Shown: positions 9,249-19,326, counted from the first letter of the stretch. The stretch: 64,000 nucleotides of DNA from CAVYUC01 sp963783085 (GCA_963783085.1 CAWAMJ010000020.1:682001-746000), one strand, 5' to 3'. Numbers and translations: made by a program. The notes: generated by a model from the letters alone, not told the origin.

Positions 9249-10988
9249 ATGAAAAGATTTTTTAGAAGTGGTGTTTTACTGGTTTCGTTTTTAAGCAACC
9301 TGTTTTATTCAGAAACCCTGGCGCAAAATACCCGGATGAACACTTACTGCAATCCGCTGAACCTCGATTACACTTACATGATTTACAATTCCAACAACGA
9401 TCTTTCCTATCGTTCCGGCGCCGATCCGGCAGTGGTTGAATTCCGCGGCGAATATTACCTATTTGTCACCCGCTCGATGGGTTACTGGCATTCGGAAGAT
9501 TTGCAGCACTGGGATTTCATCGACCCGGAACAGTGGTATTTTCAGGGTTCCAATGCACCGGCGGCATTTAATTTCAAAGATTCGGTATTATATGTTGCCG
9601 GAAATCCGTCGGGTTCCATGAGCGTGCTTTATTCCGACGATCCGAAAAGTGGGAAATGGAAAGCCACACCGTCAATTTTGCACAATTTGCAGGATCCCGA
9701 TTTGTTTATCGACGATGACGGACAGGCATACATGTTTTGGGGTTCGTCCAATAAGTTTCCCATCCGCGCCAAAAAGCTGGACAAGAACAAACGGTTCCGG
9801 CCATCCGATGAAGTGATTGAACTGTTCAACCTCGATGAATCCAAACACGGCTGGGAACGGTTTGGCGAAAATCATTCACGAACGGATATGGAAGGTTACA
9901 TCGAAGGGCCGTGGCTGACCAAACACAACGGGAAATATTATATGCAGTATGCAGCGCCGGGAACAGAATTTAATGTTTATGCCGATGGGGTTTACGTGAG
10001 CGATTCACCGCTCGGCCCATACAAATACGCGCCCAACAATCCCATTTCATATAAACCCGGCGGTTTTGGAAACGGCGCCGGACATGGAAGTACAGTTCTC
10101 GGGCCGCAGCAACAATATTGGCATTTTGCATCGATGGCGGTGAATGTGAATGTGGGCTGGGAACGCCGGATTGCAATGTATCCAACCTATTTCGACGAAG
10201 ATGGATTGATGTACGCTGATACCTATTTTGGCGATTATCCGCATTTTGCGCCGGCCATTCCCGAAATCCAGGGGAAATTCGCCGGCTGGATGCTGTTGTC
10301 GTACAAAAAACCGGTGAAGGCATCTTCTTCGGTGGAAGAATTTGTTCCACAAAATATTACAGATGAAAACATAAAATCGTTTTGGCTGGCTGAAAAGAAC
10401 AATGATCAGCAGTGGATTGAAATTGACCTGGAAAAACCGGCAAAAGTTTTTGCTGTTCAGATAAATTACAACGATTACAAGTCGGATATGTACGGGCGGA
10501 TTCCCGGGCTTCATCATCGGTACATTCTGGAAAGTTCGCTGAACGGTGAAAACTGGGAAACGATGGTAGACAAAAAGAACAGCTACAAAGACACACCCAA
10601 TGATTACGTGGAATTGGCAATCCCGCAACTGGCACGTTACATCCGGTACCGGAACATTCACGTGCCGATGCCGAATCTTTCGATTTCTGATATACGTGTG
10701 TTCGGCCTCGGGCAGGGCAAAGCGCCCGGTAAAGTAAAAAATTTCAAAGTGAATCGATATGAAGACCGCCGGGATGCGATGATTACCTGGCAGGAACAGG
10801 AAAATACACAGGGGTACAATGTACTGTGGGGAATTGCTCCTGATAAATTATACAGTTCGTGGATGGTTTATGGCGAAAATCAACTGCTGCTGAAAGCACT
10901 TTCGGTTGATCAGGAATATTATTTTTCGATTGAGGCGTTTAATGAAAACGGGATTTCGGAAAGGACTGAAATAATGAGAGTAAGATAG
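9249..10988 (+). CDS. GH43-like glycosidase with discoidin-type CBM and Fn3 domain
   Basis: A 579-residue exported protein (signal peptide to about residue 25). Residues about 35-350 form a five-bladed propeller of clan GH-F/GH43 type. The three expected acidic residues are seen in SGADPAVVEF, LQDPDLFIDDDGQAYMFWG and EGPWLTKHNGKYYM. Residues about 355-485 resemble a F5/8 type C (CBM32-like) domain (KPVKASSSVEEF ... RYIRYRNIHV ... ISDIRVFG), and about 490-579 an Fn3 domain. GH43 enzymes commonly remove alpha-L-arabinofuranose or beta-D-xylose, but subfamilies vary, so specificity is left open. It lies between a sulfatase and a GH3 gene in the same direction. Confidence 0.82.
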   Translation: MKRFFRSGVLLVSFLSNLFYSETLAQNTRMNTYCNPLNLDYTYMIYNSNNDLSYRSGADPAVVEFRGEYYLFVTRSMGYWHSEDLQHWDFIDPEQWYFQGSNAPAAFNFKDSVLYVAGNPSGSMSVLYSDDPKSGKWKATPSILHNLQDPDLFIDDDGQAYMFWGSSNKFPIRAKKLDKNKRFRPSDEVIELFNLDESKHGWERFGENHSRTDMEGYIEGPWLTKHNGKYYMQYAAPGTEFNVYADGVYVSDSPLGPYKYAPNNPISYKPGGFGNGAGHGSTVLGPQQQYWHFASMAVNVNVGWERRIAMYPTYFDEDGLMYADTYFGDYPHFAPAIPEIQGKFAGWMLLSYKKPVKASSSVEEFVPQNITDENIKSFWLAEKNNDQQWIEIDLEKPAKVFAVQINYNDYKSDMYGRIPGLHHRYILESSLNGENWETMVDKKNSYKDTPNDYVELAIPQLARYIRYRNIHVPMPNLSISDIRVFGLGQGKAPGKVKNFKVNRYEDRRDAMITWQEQENTQGYNVLWGIAPDKLYSSWMVYGENQLLLKALSVDQEYYFSIEAFNENGISERTEIMRVR

Positions 10989-10990
10989 TT

Positions 10991-11060
10991 TCCCGCTGAT
11001 TTCGCTGAATTTCGCAGAAAGAGTTTTAACAATCAGCGTTAATCTGCGGCATCTGCGGGA
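10991..11060. repeat. REP-like imperfect inverted repeat between GH43 and GH3 genes
   Basis: The 105-bp gap holds a roughly 70-bp element bounded by TCCCGC (10991) and GCGGGA (11060), with internal GATTTCGCTGAATTTCGCAG and AATCTGCGGCATCTGCGG segments that fold back on each other. Sequences of this kind are common intergenic repeats in Bacteroidota as I recall; the copy number in this genome cannot be seen here. Confidence 0.5.
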
Positions 11061-11093
11061 GACATTTAACAAGAACAACAAAATTCACACACA

Positions 11094-13382
11094 ATGAAAC
11101 ACCTTAAAATTCTTTTTTCGGTAATACTGATGATGATGGTTTTACAGGCGAATTCCCAAAAAAGCGGCAATGCAAAAATGGATGCATTTATCAACGATTT
11201 GATGGGGAAGATGACCATTCAGGAAAAAATCGGACAGTTGAATTTAATTACTCCCGGCGGTGGAATTCCCACAGGCTCAGTAGTTAGCACCGGCGTGGAA
11301 GCCAATATTAAAGCCGGAAACGTGGGCGGCATTTTTGGCATTGCAGGGCCTGCAAAAATCCGGCAGGCACAGGAAATGGCAGTGAAACAAACCCGCCTCG
11401 GCATTCCGCTTATTGTAGGTTCCGATGTTATTCACGGCTACAAAACTACGTTTCCAATCCCGCTTGGTTTGTCGGCTAGCTGGGACACCACATTAATTAA
11501 ACAGACTGCCCAAATTGCGGCGCAGGAAGCCACAGCCGATGGAATTTTCTGGAACTTTTCGCCGATGGTCGATATTGCCCGCGATCCGCGCTGGGGACGA
11601 ATTGCCGAAGGCGCCGGGGAAGATCCGTTTCTGGGTTCGCAGGTGGCAAAAGCGATGGTGCGCGGTTACCAGGGCGATGATTTAAGCAGCGAAAATACGA
11701 TGATGGCCACAGTGAAACATTTTGCATTATATGGCGGCGCGGAAGCCGGTCGCGATTACAACACTGTGGATATGAGCCGGCAGCGGATGTTTAACGACTA
11801 TTTTCCACCGTACAAAGCTGCGGTGGAAGCCGGTGTCGGATGCGTCATGTCGTCGTTTAACGATGTGCGCGGTATTCCGGCCACCGGAAACAAATGGCTG
11901 CTTACCGAAGTTCTTCGCGGCAGGTGGGGTTTCGACGGATTTGTGGTTTCGGATTATACGTCGGTAAATGAAATGATTGCCCATGGTTTGGGCGATTTGC
12001 AGGAGGTTTCGGCGCTGGCGCTCAAAGCCGGCCTCGACATGGACATGGTTGGTGAAGGTTTTTTGAATACGCTCCGGAAATCCCTGGAAGAAGGAAAAGT
12101 TTCCGAAGAGGATATAAACACTGCCTGTCGCCGGATTTTGGAGGCCAAATACAAACTCGGCCTTTTTGACGATCCGTATCGTTACGTGGATGAATCCCGT
12201 CCCGAAAAAGACATTTTGACGCCCGAACATCGTGCATTTGCGCGGAAAGCAGCCGCACATTCTTTTGTTTTGCTGAAAAATGAAAACCATGTGCTTCCGC
12301 TGAAAAAGTCGGGAACGATTGCTTTAATTGGCCCGCTGGCAAACAACAAAAACAACATGCTTGGTACCTGGGCGCCCACCGGAGACCCGCAATTATCGGT
12401 ACCGGTTTTGGACGGGATGAAAAATGTTGCCGGAAATCAGGTTGAAATCCGGTATGCAAAGGGAGCCAACATTTCGGATGATACTACTTTTGCAAAACAC
12501 GTGAATGTATTTGGAACCAGAATCGATATTGACAAACGGTCGCCGGAAACCATGCTGAATGAAGCCGTGGAAATAGCTAAAAATGCAGATGTAGTTGTAG
12601 CGGTTGTGGGCGAAGCCTCGGAATTTAGTGGTGAATCCGCAAGCCGTTCCAATTTGCAACTTCCCGAAAGCCAGAAAAAACTGGTCAGGGCGCTGGCAAA
12701 AACCGGCAAACCGCTGGTTTTGGTTACCATGAGCGGAAGGCCGCTGGCGCTGGTTGAAGAAGATGAACTGGCAACAGCTATTTTGCAGGTGTGGCATCCG
12801 GGCGTGGAAGCCGGAAATGCCATAGGCGATGTGCTTTTTGGCGATGTAAATCCGTCAGGAAAATTAACTGCGACATTTCCGCGGAATGTTGGTCAGGTAC
12901 CAATCTATTACGCCCATCGATCCACCGGCAGGCCGCAGGAGGGAGATGAATTCACCAAATTCAAATCGAATTACCTGGATGTAGCCAATTCGCCGTTGTA
13001 TCCGTTTGGTTACGGATTGAGTTACACGACTTTCGAATACAAAAACCCGACGTTGAACAAAAACAAAATCAGTAAAAATGATAAACTGGATATTTCGGTG
13101 GAAGTGACCAACACCGGAAATTACGATGGTGAAGAAGTGGTTCAGTTATATATCCGCGATGTGGTAGCTTCCGTAACGCGGCCGGTTCGCGAACTGAAAG
13201 GTTTCAAAAAGGTGATGATTCCGAAAGGCGAAACAAAAACAGTGACGTTCACCATTACAGCGGATGATTTGGCCTTTTACGATTTCGATTTAAATTATGG
13301 CGCCGAGCCGGGTGAATTCGAGGTTTTTGCAGGTGGAAATTCGAATGCGGAAAATTCAGCAAAATTCACGTTGACTGAATGA
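11094..13382 (+). CDS. bglX: GH3 beta-glucosidase, BglX-like
   Basis: A 762-residue protein with a signal peptide (cleavage near residue 21, after QANSQ), so probably periplasmic. Domains in order: GH3 N-terminal TIM barrel (about 30-355), GH3 C-terminal alpha/beta sandwich (about 385-610) and an Fn3-like cap (about 650-755). The nucleophile motif FVVSDYTS places the catalytic Asp at residue 287; KHFALYGGAEAGRDYN is also typical of BglX. It hydrolyses terminal beta-glucosyl residues from oligosaccharides. GH3 enzymes beside GH144 genes in Bacteroides are specific for sophorose and beta-1,2-gluco-oligosaccharides, which makes the same role likely here. The symbol is by family resemblance only. 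Confidence 0.88.
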   Translation: MKHLKILFSVILMMMVLQANSQKSGNAKMDAFINDLMGKMTIQEKIGQLNLITPGGGIPTGSVVSTGVEANIKAGNVGGIFGIAGPAKIRQAQEMAVKQTRLGIPLIVGSDVIHGYKTTFPIPLGLSASWDTTLIKQTAQIAAQEATADGIFWNFSPMVDIARDPRWGRIAEGAGEDPFLGSQVAKAMVRGYQGDDLSSENTMMATVKHFALYGGAEAGRDYNTVDMSRQRMFNDYFPPYKAAVEAGVGCVMSSFNDVRGIPATGNKWLLTEVLRGRWGFDGFVVSDYTSVNEMIAHGLGDLQEVSALALKAGLDMDMVGEGFLNTLRKSLEEGKVSEEDINTACRRILEAKYKLGLFDDPYRYVDESRPEKDILTPEHRAFARKAAAHSFVLLKNENHVLPLKKSGTIALIGPLANNKNNMLGTWAPTGDPQLSVPVLDGMKNVAGNQVEIRYAKGANISDDTTFAKHVNVFGTRIDIDKRSPETMLNEAVEIAKNADVVVAVVGEASEFSGESASRSNLQLPESQKKLVRALAKTGKPLVLVTMSGRPLALVEEDELATAILQVWHPGVEAGNAIGDVLFGDVNPSGKLTATFPRNVGQVPIYYAHRSTGRPQEGDEFTKFKSNYLDVANSPLYPFGYGLSYTTFEYKNPTLNKNKISKNDKLDISVEVTNTGNYDGEEVVQLYIRDVVASVTRPVRELKGFKKVMIPKGETKTVTFTITADDLAFYDFDLNYGAEPGEFEVFAGGNSNAENSAKFTLTE

Positions 13383-13414
13383 CGGGGCCCGAATATCATG
13401 AAATGAGACCATCC

Positions 13415-13442
13415 GGGAGCCGGACTTTCCGAAGTCCGATTT
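13415..13442. repeat. Dispersed palindromic repeat, copy 2
   Basis: Same 28-bp element as at 9118-9145, with 27 of 28 bases identical (palindrome CGGACTTTCCGAAGTCCG). It lies between the GH3 stop and the second sulfatase start, 33 bp after the stop codon, in the same orientation as copy 1. Confidence 0.7.
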
Positions 13443-13485
13443 GACTAAACATATTAAACGACAAAACGTAGTAAAATTCACAACA

Positions 13486-15105
13486 ATGAAAACAAAAGCT
13501 ATTTTTTTCGGAACATTTTTTTTAGCGGCAGTTCTCATTTATTTAACGCTCATTTCAGGAAGTTCGGAAAAACAGGATCAACGGCGCCCGAACATTATTT
13601 TCATCATGAGCGATGATCATGCCTATCAGGCCATTAGCGCGTACGATAAAACGCTGATCCATACACCGAACATCGACCGGCTTGCGAAGGAAGGAATGCG
13701 GTTTGATCAATGTTTTGTTACCAACTCCATCTGCAGTCCCAGCCGCGCAGTGATATTAACGGGGCAATACAGCCACCGCACCGGCGCCCGTGATAATTCG
13801 TTCTCGATGCGCATCGATTCGACTGTCACCACTTTTCCGGAATTATTGCAAAAAGCTGGTTACCAAACTGCTATCATAGGGAAATGGCATTTGCTCAACC
13901 GTCCGAAAGGTTTCGGTTATTCATCCATTCTGATAGGCCAGGGAAATTATTACAACCCGGATTTCATTACAAACGGCAACAGCGAGCAGGTACATGGTTA
14001 TGCCACCGATCTTACGATGGACAAAGCAATCAACTGGCTTTCCGGCATGAGGGACAAAGACAGCCCGTTTTGCCTGATGATCCACAATAAAGCGCCGCAT
14101 CGCGACTGGCTGCCGGATACGGTGGATTTTAATGAATTCAGCAAAGACCTTCCGCTGCCGGAAACGTTATTCGACGATTACTCAAACCGTGGAAAAGCAG
14201 CTCAAGAACAAATGATGGAGATCGGCGAAAATATGCACCTGTTTAACGACTTGAAGTTTGATGCAAACAAACCTGTAAAAGACGAAGTGGTAACCGATCT
14301 GCTTCATGAACTTGCCCGCATGGATACCATTCAGCGAAAGGCAGTTCTGGAGTTTTATGCCAAAGAAGATGCCGAAGCAGATACTTCGAAAATGACACAC
14401 AAGGAATACGTCATTTGGAAGTATCAGCGGTACATTAAAGATTACCTGCGCTGCATTCGTTCGGTCGATCGAAATGTCGGACGGTTACTGAATTATCTGG
14501 ATCGGACGGGATTGTTGGACAATACACTGATTGTTTACACTTCCGATCAGGGAATGTACCTGGGAGAGCATGGCTGGTTCGACAAACGGTTCATGTATAA
14601 ACAATCTTTCCGGACTCCACTGCTCATTCGTTACCCGGCAATGATCAAACCGGGAACAGTCAGCTCCGAAATGGCATTGAACCTGGACTTTGCCCCGACC
14701 TTCCTGGATTTGGCCGGTGTTCCGAAACCGGATTACATGCAGGGAACCTCGCTGGTGCCTTTATTTGACGGGGAAGCGCCCGCAGACTGGAGGAAATCGG
14801 TTTACTACCATTATTACGAATATCCCGGCTGGCATGCTGTTAAACGTCATTACGGCATTCGCACGCAACAGTATAAACTGATCCATTTTTATTTCGATGT
14901 TGACCAGTGGGAACTGTACGATCTAAAGAAGGATCCGGATGAATTGCAAAATGTTTATGATGATTCGGCTTATCGGCAGGTGGCGGATTCGCTGATCGTT
15001 CAATTGCGATTGCTGCAAAAGAAATTCGGGGATTCTGACTCCCTCGCACAAAAATTCATCGAACACGACAGGCCGAAATTTAAGGTATTCCGGAATATGT
15101 ATTGA
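13486..15105 (+). CDS. Family S1 sulfatase
   Basis: The ATG at 13486 is preferred to the TTG at 13441, which overlaps the upstream repeat. The protein of 539 residues begins with a hydrophobic signal/anchor (MKTKAIFFGTFFLAAVLIYL) and has the formylglycine motif C-S-P-S-R-A at Cys83 and the metal-binding IIFIMSDDHAYQAI. Later motifs YTSDQGMYLGEHGWFDKRFMY and the C-terminal QWELYDLKKDPDE are typical of the iduronate-2-sulfatase/choline-sulfatase-like part of family S1. It lacks the C-terminal accessory domain of the other sulfatase and differs clearly in sequence, so the two probably remove sulfate from different positions or sugars. Substrate is not inferable. Confidence 0.88.
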   Translation: MKTKAIFFGTFFLAAVLIYLTLISGSSEKQDQRRPNIIFIMSDDHAYQAISAYDKTLIHTPNIDRLAKEGMRFDQCFVTNSICSPSRAVILTGQYSHRTGARDNSFSMRIDSTVTTFPELLQKAGYQTAIIGKWHLLNRPKGFGYSSILIGQGNYYNPDFITNGNSEQVHGYATDLTMDKAINWLSGMRDKDSPFCLMIHNKAPHRDWLPDTVDFNEFSKDLPLPETLFDDYSNRGKAAQEQMMEIGENMHLFNDLKFDANKPVKDEVVTDLLHELARMDTIQRKAVLEFYAKEDAEADTSKMTHKEYVIWKYQRYIKDYLRCIRSVDRNVGRLLNYLDRTGLLDNTLIVYTSDQGMYLGEHGWFDKRFMYKQSFRTPLLIRYPAMIKPGTVSSEMALNLDFAPTFLDLAGVPKPDYMQGTSLVPLFDGEAPADWRKSVYYHYYEYPGWHAVKRHYGIRTQQYKLIHFYFDVDQWELYDLKKDPDELQNVYDDSAYRQVADSLIVQLRLLQKKFGDSDSLAQKFIEHDRPKFKVFRNMY

Positions 15106-15283
15106 TGCATATCATTTTTTACAGCCATTTGCCGGCGCTGAAAACTGCTTTTGAGTGCTTTTAATTGTCTATTTTTATTGCGCGAATAAAATTCATTCAA
15201 TTCCTTTTGGTTGAATGATATTTTTGCTGATGATCATGTCAATCACTTATTGAATGCCATATAAACCTAAAAATTCTGTGACC

Positions 15284-16825
15284 ATGAAAAACAAACGTTT
15301 ACCAGCCATTTTGATGCTCCTCTCCATATTGTTCTTTTTCTCAGCCAACGGATTTGCGCAGTCTGGCGATTTCACAGCAATCCGCGCCGGTGTATATTTC
15401 GACCACACACTGCGCGATTGGGACGGGTTTGGTTTCAACTATGTGCAGACTGCCCATTTTATCGATAAAAATATGAATCCGAAGGAATCTGCCGAATGGT
15501 GGGAAAAATACCATCCGGGAGAAAATTCATTTGTTCAGGAATACGGTGGTTTCAGTATTTTGGATGAAAAAGAAAAAGCAGAAATTATTGATTTGGTTTT
15601 TGGCGAAAATGGCTTGAAACCTGGAATCGTAAAAATGTTTCTCGGCGCCGATCACCAAAAAGAACCCGGTGGATCGTTCGATCATGAATCGACGGCCGGT
15701 TATATGCGGGAATTTGTAAGGGACGGACTGGAAGTGACGCGCAAAAGAGGAGACGATTTGCAGGTTATTACGACGCTTTATGGTCCTCCGGGATTTATGA
15801 CCAAACAGAAAAAAGAAAGGGGCCGTGATTTGGATCCTGAATTTAAAGACGATTTGGCGATTTATATGGCCGACTGGGTGAAATTCCTGAAAGAAGAAGA
15901 TAAATTGCCGGTGAAATACCTGTCGCTAAATAACGAAGGTGAAGATTGGTCGCGGTGGAACAATAAAGGCTACACCGATTGGTACGGCCATGATTTTAAC
16001 CTGTTCTGGCCGCCGGAGCAAATGACTGAATTTCTTAAACTAATGCCGAAAATGCTCAAAACATACGGAGTAAAAAATGTGGAAGTGACCAATGGCGAAC
16101 TTACCAACTGGTACCGGTTTTCGTACTGGGGATACGCCGATCAAATTGCAATGGACCGGGAAGCGCTTAAAAATCTGGGGTTAATTACATCCCACGGATT
16201 TTACAGCGGCAATTACGGAGTGTGGTTTGGTGAGCATACCAGCTACGGCAACGATGTTTTACGTGAAAAAAAACCGGATCTGCATTCATGGGTCACCTCT
16301 ACCAGTTGGGCAAACATGGACGCTCAGTTTGTAAAACAAATTCACGGGAATATATATACGGCAAAAGTAAATGCCATTGTTCCCTGGGCCGGAATTCAGC
16401 GGCCCACACACTGGGTTGGCGGCGATCCCAATCCGGGGTCGGCAATCCGGGTGCACGAAGATGGCTCCTATGAAATATTGAAAGGCTACTATTTTTACAA
16501 ACAGGTTTCACGAGCGGGGCAGCACGGAATGAAAGTGGCCAAAACCTTTGCTATGCAATCGGAAATTGCTGTTATTGGTTTTAGCAGCAACGGAACAAAA
16601 AATCCCGACAGTTTTATTGTGATCAATATTTCGAGAGAAAAAAAACCGGTCGAGGTGGAAATCCATGGTTCAGCATACAAAGTTTTCGAAGCTTTCCGCA
16701 CCGTGGATAATGAAAATTATGAAAGCGAACGATATAAATCCCTGGGAACATTTCAGGTTGAAAATGGTCGTCTTTATGTTGAAACTTTACCCGGTTCTGT
16801 TACCACATTTTTTGGTAAAAACTAA
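15284..16825 (+). CDS. GH30-like glycoside hydrolase
   Basis: The ATG at 15284 starts a signal peptide ending FSANGFAQ; an upstream ATG at 15254 would add ten residues before it. About 513 residues: a clan GH-A TIM barrel of GH30 type (about 30-410) and a beta-sandwich C-terminus (about 415-513, ending GRLYVETLPGSVTTFF as GH30 proteins do). The proton-donor Glu is probably in YLSLNNEGEDW (Glu near 218). At the position where GH30 enzymes usually have a nucleophile Glu (W-x-T/S-E) this protein has HSWVTSTSW, with Ser. It is therefore either a divergent subfamily with a differently placed nucleophile or inactive. Known GH30 activities are varied, so no substrate is proposed. Confidence 0.72.
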   Translation: MKNKRLPAILMLLSILFFFSANGFAQSGDFTAIRAGVYFDHTLRDWDGFGFNYVQTAHFIDKNMNPKESAEWWEKYHPGENSFVQEYGGFSILDEKEKAEIIDLVFGENGLKPGIVKMFLGADHQKEPGGSFDHESTAGYMREFVRDGLEVTRKRGDDLQVITTLYGPPGFMTKQKKERGRDLDPEFKDDLAIYMADWVKFLKEEDKLPVKYLSLNNEGEDWSRWNNKGYTDWYGHDFNLFWPPEQMTEFLKLMPKMLKTYGVKNVEVTNGELTNWYRFSYWGYADQIAMDREALKNLGLITSHGFYSGNYGVWFGEHTSYGNDVLREKKPDLHSWVTSTSWANMDAQFVKQIHGNIYTAKVNAIVPWAGIQRPTHWVGGDPNPGSAIRVHEDGSYEILKGYYFYKQVSRAGQHGMKVAKTFAMQSEIAVIGFSSNGTKNPDSFIVINISREKKPVEVEIHGSAYKVFEAFRTVDNENYESERYKSLGTFQVENGRLYVETLPGSVTTFFGKN

Positions 16826-16944
16826 TCTCGAAACCAGTAATTGTCTTTTAAAAAGCGGGAATTTCATTTTCGATTTTCATCAAATAACTCAAACTGGTTG
16901 GCGTTTTATTCGTAAGTTTGAAAGCAAAGAAAAAACCTGTAAAA

Positions 16945-19326
16945 ATGAAATACATCACGTATGTGGCAGCTTTAATGCTACTCTTTTTAATTTCCTGCCA
17001 TATAAAAACAGAACAAGATGATTTTGATCCGTCGCTGGTTTTGTGGTATGATAAACCGGCGGTGGAATGGACAGAAGCATTGCCGCTGGGTAATGGTAGT
17101 ATTGGCGCAATGGTTTACGGCAGGCCCGAAAAAGAAATCATCCAGTTTAACGAAGAAACATTGTGGACAGGGCAGCCACACAATTATGCACATCGTGGCG
17201 CCTACCGCTATCTTAACAGGTTGAGAAAATTACTTTGGGATGGCGAACAGCAAAAAGCTGAAGAACTGGCCAACAAACATTTTATGTCGCAGCCGTTCGG
17301 ACAGCAGGCGTATCAACCGTTCGGGAACATTGAAATTTACTTTCCGGGGCACAGCGGAGTGAAAAATTACCGCCGATCATTAAATCTGGAAAACGCTATA
17401 TCAACCGTTTCGTATAAAGCAGACCGTATTAATTACAAACGCGAAATATTTGTTTCAAATCCCGACAAGGCGCTTGTTGTGCACCTGACTGCAGGTAAAA
17501 AAGAAAGGCTCAATTTTACGGTTGGACTAAATTCGCCGCATGATAATTATTCGGTTTCGGTGGAAGAAAACAAACTTATTTTACGCGGAAAAGCGAACAA
17601 CTATCCTAAAGAACTGGGAGCTGACGGAAAGCCTTACCCGGAAAGTAAACTCAATTTTGAATCCAACTTGCAAATAACCATTAATGACGGCTATCTGACA
17701 GGAGGCAGTAATTCAATAAAAGTTACAGATGCTACCAGCGCAACACTCATTCTGGTGGCTGCTACAAATTTTGTTGATTACAATAACATTTCAGCCGACC
17801 CTGGTTTACGCTGCAGGGAAGAACTGGCAAAATTGAACGGTAAATCATTCGAAGATTTGAAATCGGAACATATTCGCGATTACCAGCGGCTGTTTAAAAG
17901 GGTGAAAATTGATTTGGGCGTTTCGCAGGATTCAAACAGGCCCACCAACGAACGGCTTGATTCGTTTAATCAAAATGAAGATCCAAATCTGGTGGCTTTG
18001 TTATACCAATATGGAAGGTATTTGCTCATTTCTTCCTCGCGTGAGGGCTCACAACCTGCTAATTTACAGGGGATATGGAACGATAAACTGGCGCCGCCAT
18101 GGGACAGCAAATACACCATCAACATCAATACGGAAATGAATTACTGGCCGGCGGAAATAACCAACTTGTCGGAATGTACGGCCCCTTTAATTCGAATGGT
18201 TCAGGATTTATCGGAAACGGGAAAAAGTGTGGCAAAAGAACATTATAACATGAATGGATGGGTGGCACATCACAACACAGACTTATGGCGGGGAGCAGCG
18301 CCCATTAACAATTCCAATCATGGAATTTGGGTTACCGGTGGCGCATGGTTATGCCAGCATTTGTGGTGGCATTACCAGTTTGAAGGCGATATTGATTACC
18401 TGAAAAATACGGCCTATCCGGTGTTAAAAGAAGCATCAGGATTTTTTTGCCAGTACCTGGTTCCCGATCCCAATCATCCTGAATGGCTGGTTAGCGGTCC
18501 GAGTAACAGTCCTGAAAATGGCGGACTTGTTATGGGGCCAACCATGGATCATCAGATAATCAGAAATTTGATGGCCAACACCATCGAAGCGGCTGAAATT
18601 TTGGGAGTCGATACGTCGTTTATCGATTCATTGGCAGAAATCCGGTTGCGGATTGCGCCCAATCAAATCGGAAGATACGGACAGCTGCAGGAGTGGCTGG
18701 AGGATAGAGACGATCCCGACAGCGAGCACCGGCATGTGTCACATTTATGGGGCCTGCATCCCGGAAACGAAATTAGTCCGAAAACAACCCCCGAACTGGC
18801 GAGAGCCTGTAAAGTAACGCTGGCACATCGTGGCGACGGCGGGACCGGATGGTCGCGGGCATGGAAAATTAATTTTTGGGCGCGGTTGCTCGATGGCGAT
18901 CATTCATTTTTGCTGTTAAAAAATTTGATGGTGCCATCGAAGAGTGAAAAAACCGATTATAAAGATTCAGGCGGTTTGTACTACAACCTTTTTGATGCAC
19001 ACCCGCCGTTTCAAATCGATGGAAATTTCGGGGCAACTTCCGGAATAACAGAGATGCTCCTGCAATCGCACCTTCGCGATGAAAATGGCGGTTACTATCT
19101 CGATTTGCTTCCGGCGCTTCCTGCGGCGCTGCGTAATGGTTCGGTATCAGGTTTGAAAGCCCGCGGCGGATTCGAAGTCGGAATTTCGTGGTCGGGCAAC
19201 AAGTTGCTTTCTGTAAAGGTAAAATCATTTCTGGGGAATAAACTGAACCTTCGATACGATGGCGGAACTATTTCGCGGGAAACAACCACCGGCAAAACTT
19301 ACGTTTTTACACCGAAAGAATTTTAA
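16945..19326 (+). CDS. GH95 family alpha-L-fucosidase/galactosidase, lipoprotein
   Basis: The ATG at 16945 begins a lipoprotein signal (MKYITYVAALMLLFLISC), so about 793 residues; the TTG at 16918 is unlikely. It matches GH95 end to end: N-terminal beta-sandwich with WTEALPLGNGSIGAMVYG and FNEETLWTG, then an (alpha/alpha)6 barrel with NLQGIWND, ININTEMNYWPAE (the Asn/Glu-rich active-site motif) and DGNFGATSGITEML. GH95 enzymes are inverting exo-acting alpha-1,2-L-fucosidases or alpha-L-galactosidases. It is the last gene of the degradation locus; the strand continues with unrelated small genes. Fucose or L-galactose fits a sulfated algal glycan, but this is inference. Confidence 0.9.
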   Translation: MKYITYVAALMLLFLISCHIKTEQDDFDPSLVLWYDKPAVEWTEALPLGNGSIGAMVYGRPEKEIIQFNEETLWTGQPHNYAHRGAYRYLNRLRKLLWDGEQQKAEELANKHFMSQPFGQQAYQPFGNIEIYFPGHSGVKNYRRSLNLENAISTVSYKADRINYKREIFVSNPDKALVVHLTAGKKERLNFTVGLNSPHDNYSVSVEENKLILRGKANNYPKELGADGKPYPESKLNFESNLQITINDGYLTGGSNSIKVTDATSATLILVAATNFVDYNNISADPGLRCREELAKLNGKSFEDLKSEHIRDYQRLFKRVKIDLGVSQDSNRPTNERLDSFNQNEDPNLVALLYQYGRYLLISSSREGSQPANLQGIWNDKLAPPWDSKYTININTEMNYWPAEITNLSECTAPLIRMVQDLSETGKSVAKEHYNMNGWVAHHNTDLWRGAAPINNSNHGIWVTGGAWLCQHLWWHYQFEGDIDYLKNTAYPVLKEASGFFCQYLVPDPNHPEWLVSGPSNSPENGGLVMGPTMDHQIIRNLMANTIEAAEILGVDTSFIDSLAEIRLRIAPNQIGRYGQLQEWLEDRDDPDSEHRHVSHLWGLHPGNEISPKTTPELARACKVTLAHRGDGGTGWSRAWKINFWARLLDGDHSFLLLKNLMVPSKSEKTDYKDSGGLYYNLFDAHPPFQIDGNFGATSGITEMLLQSHLRDENGGYYLDLLPALPAALRNGSVSGLKARGGFEVGISWSGNKLLSVKVKSFLGNKLNLRYDGGTISRETTTGKTYVFTPKEF

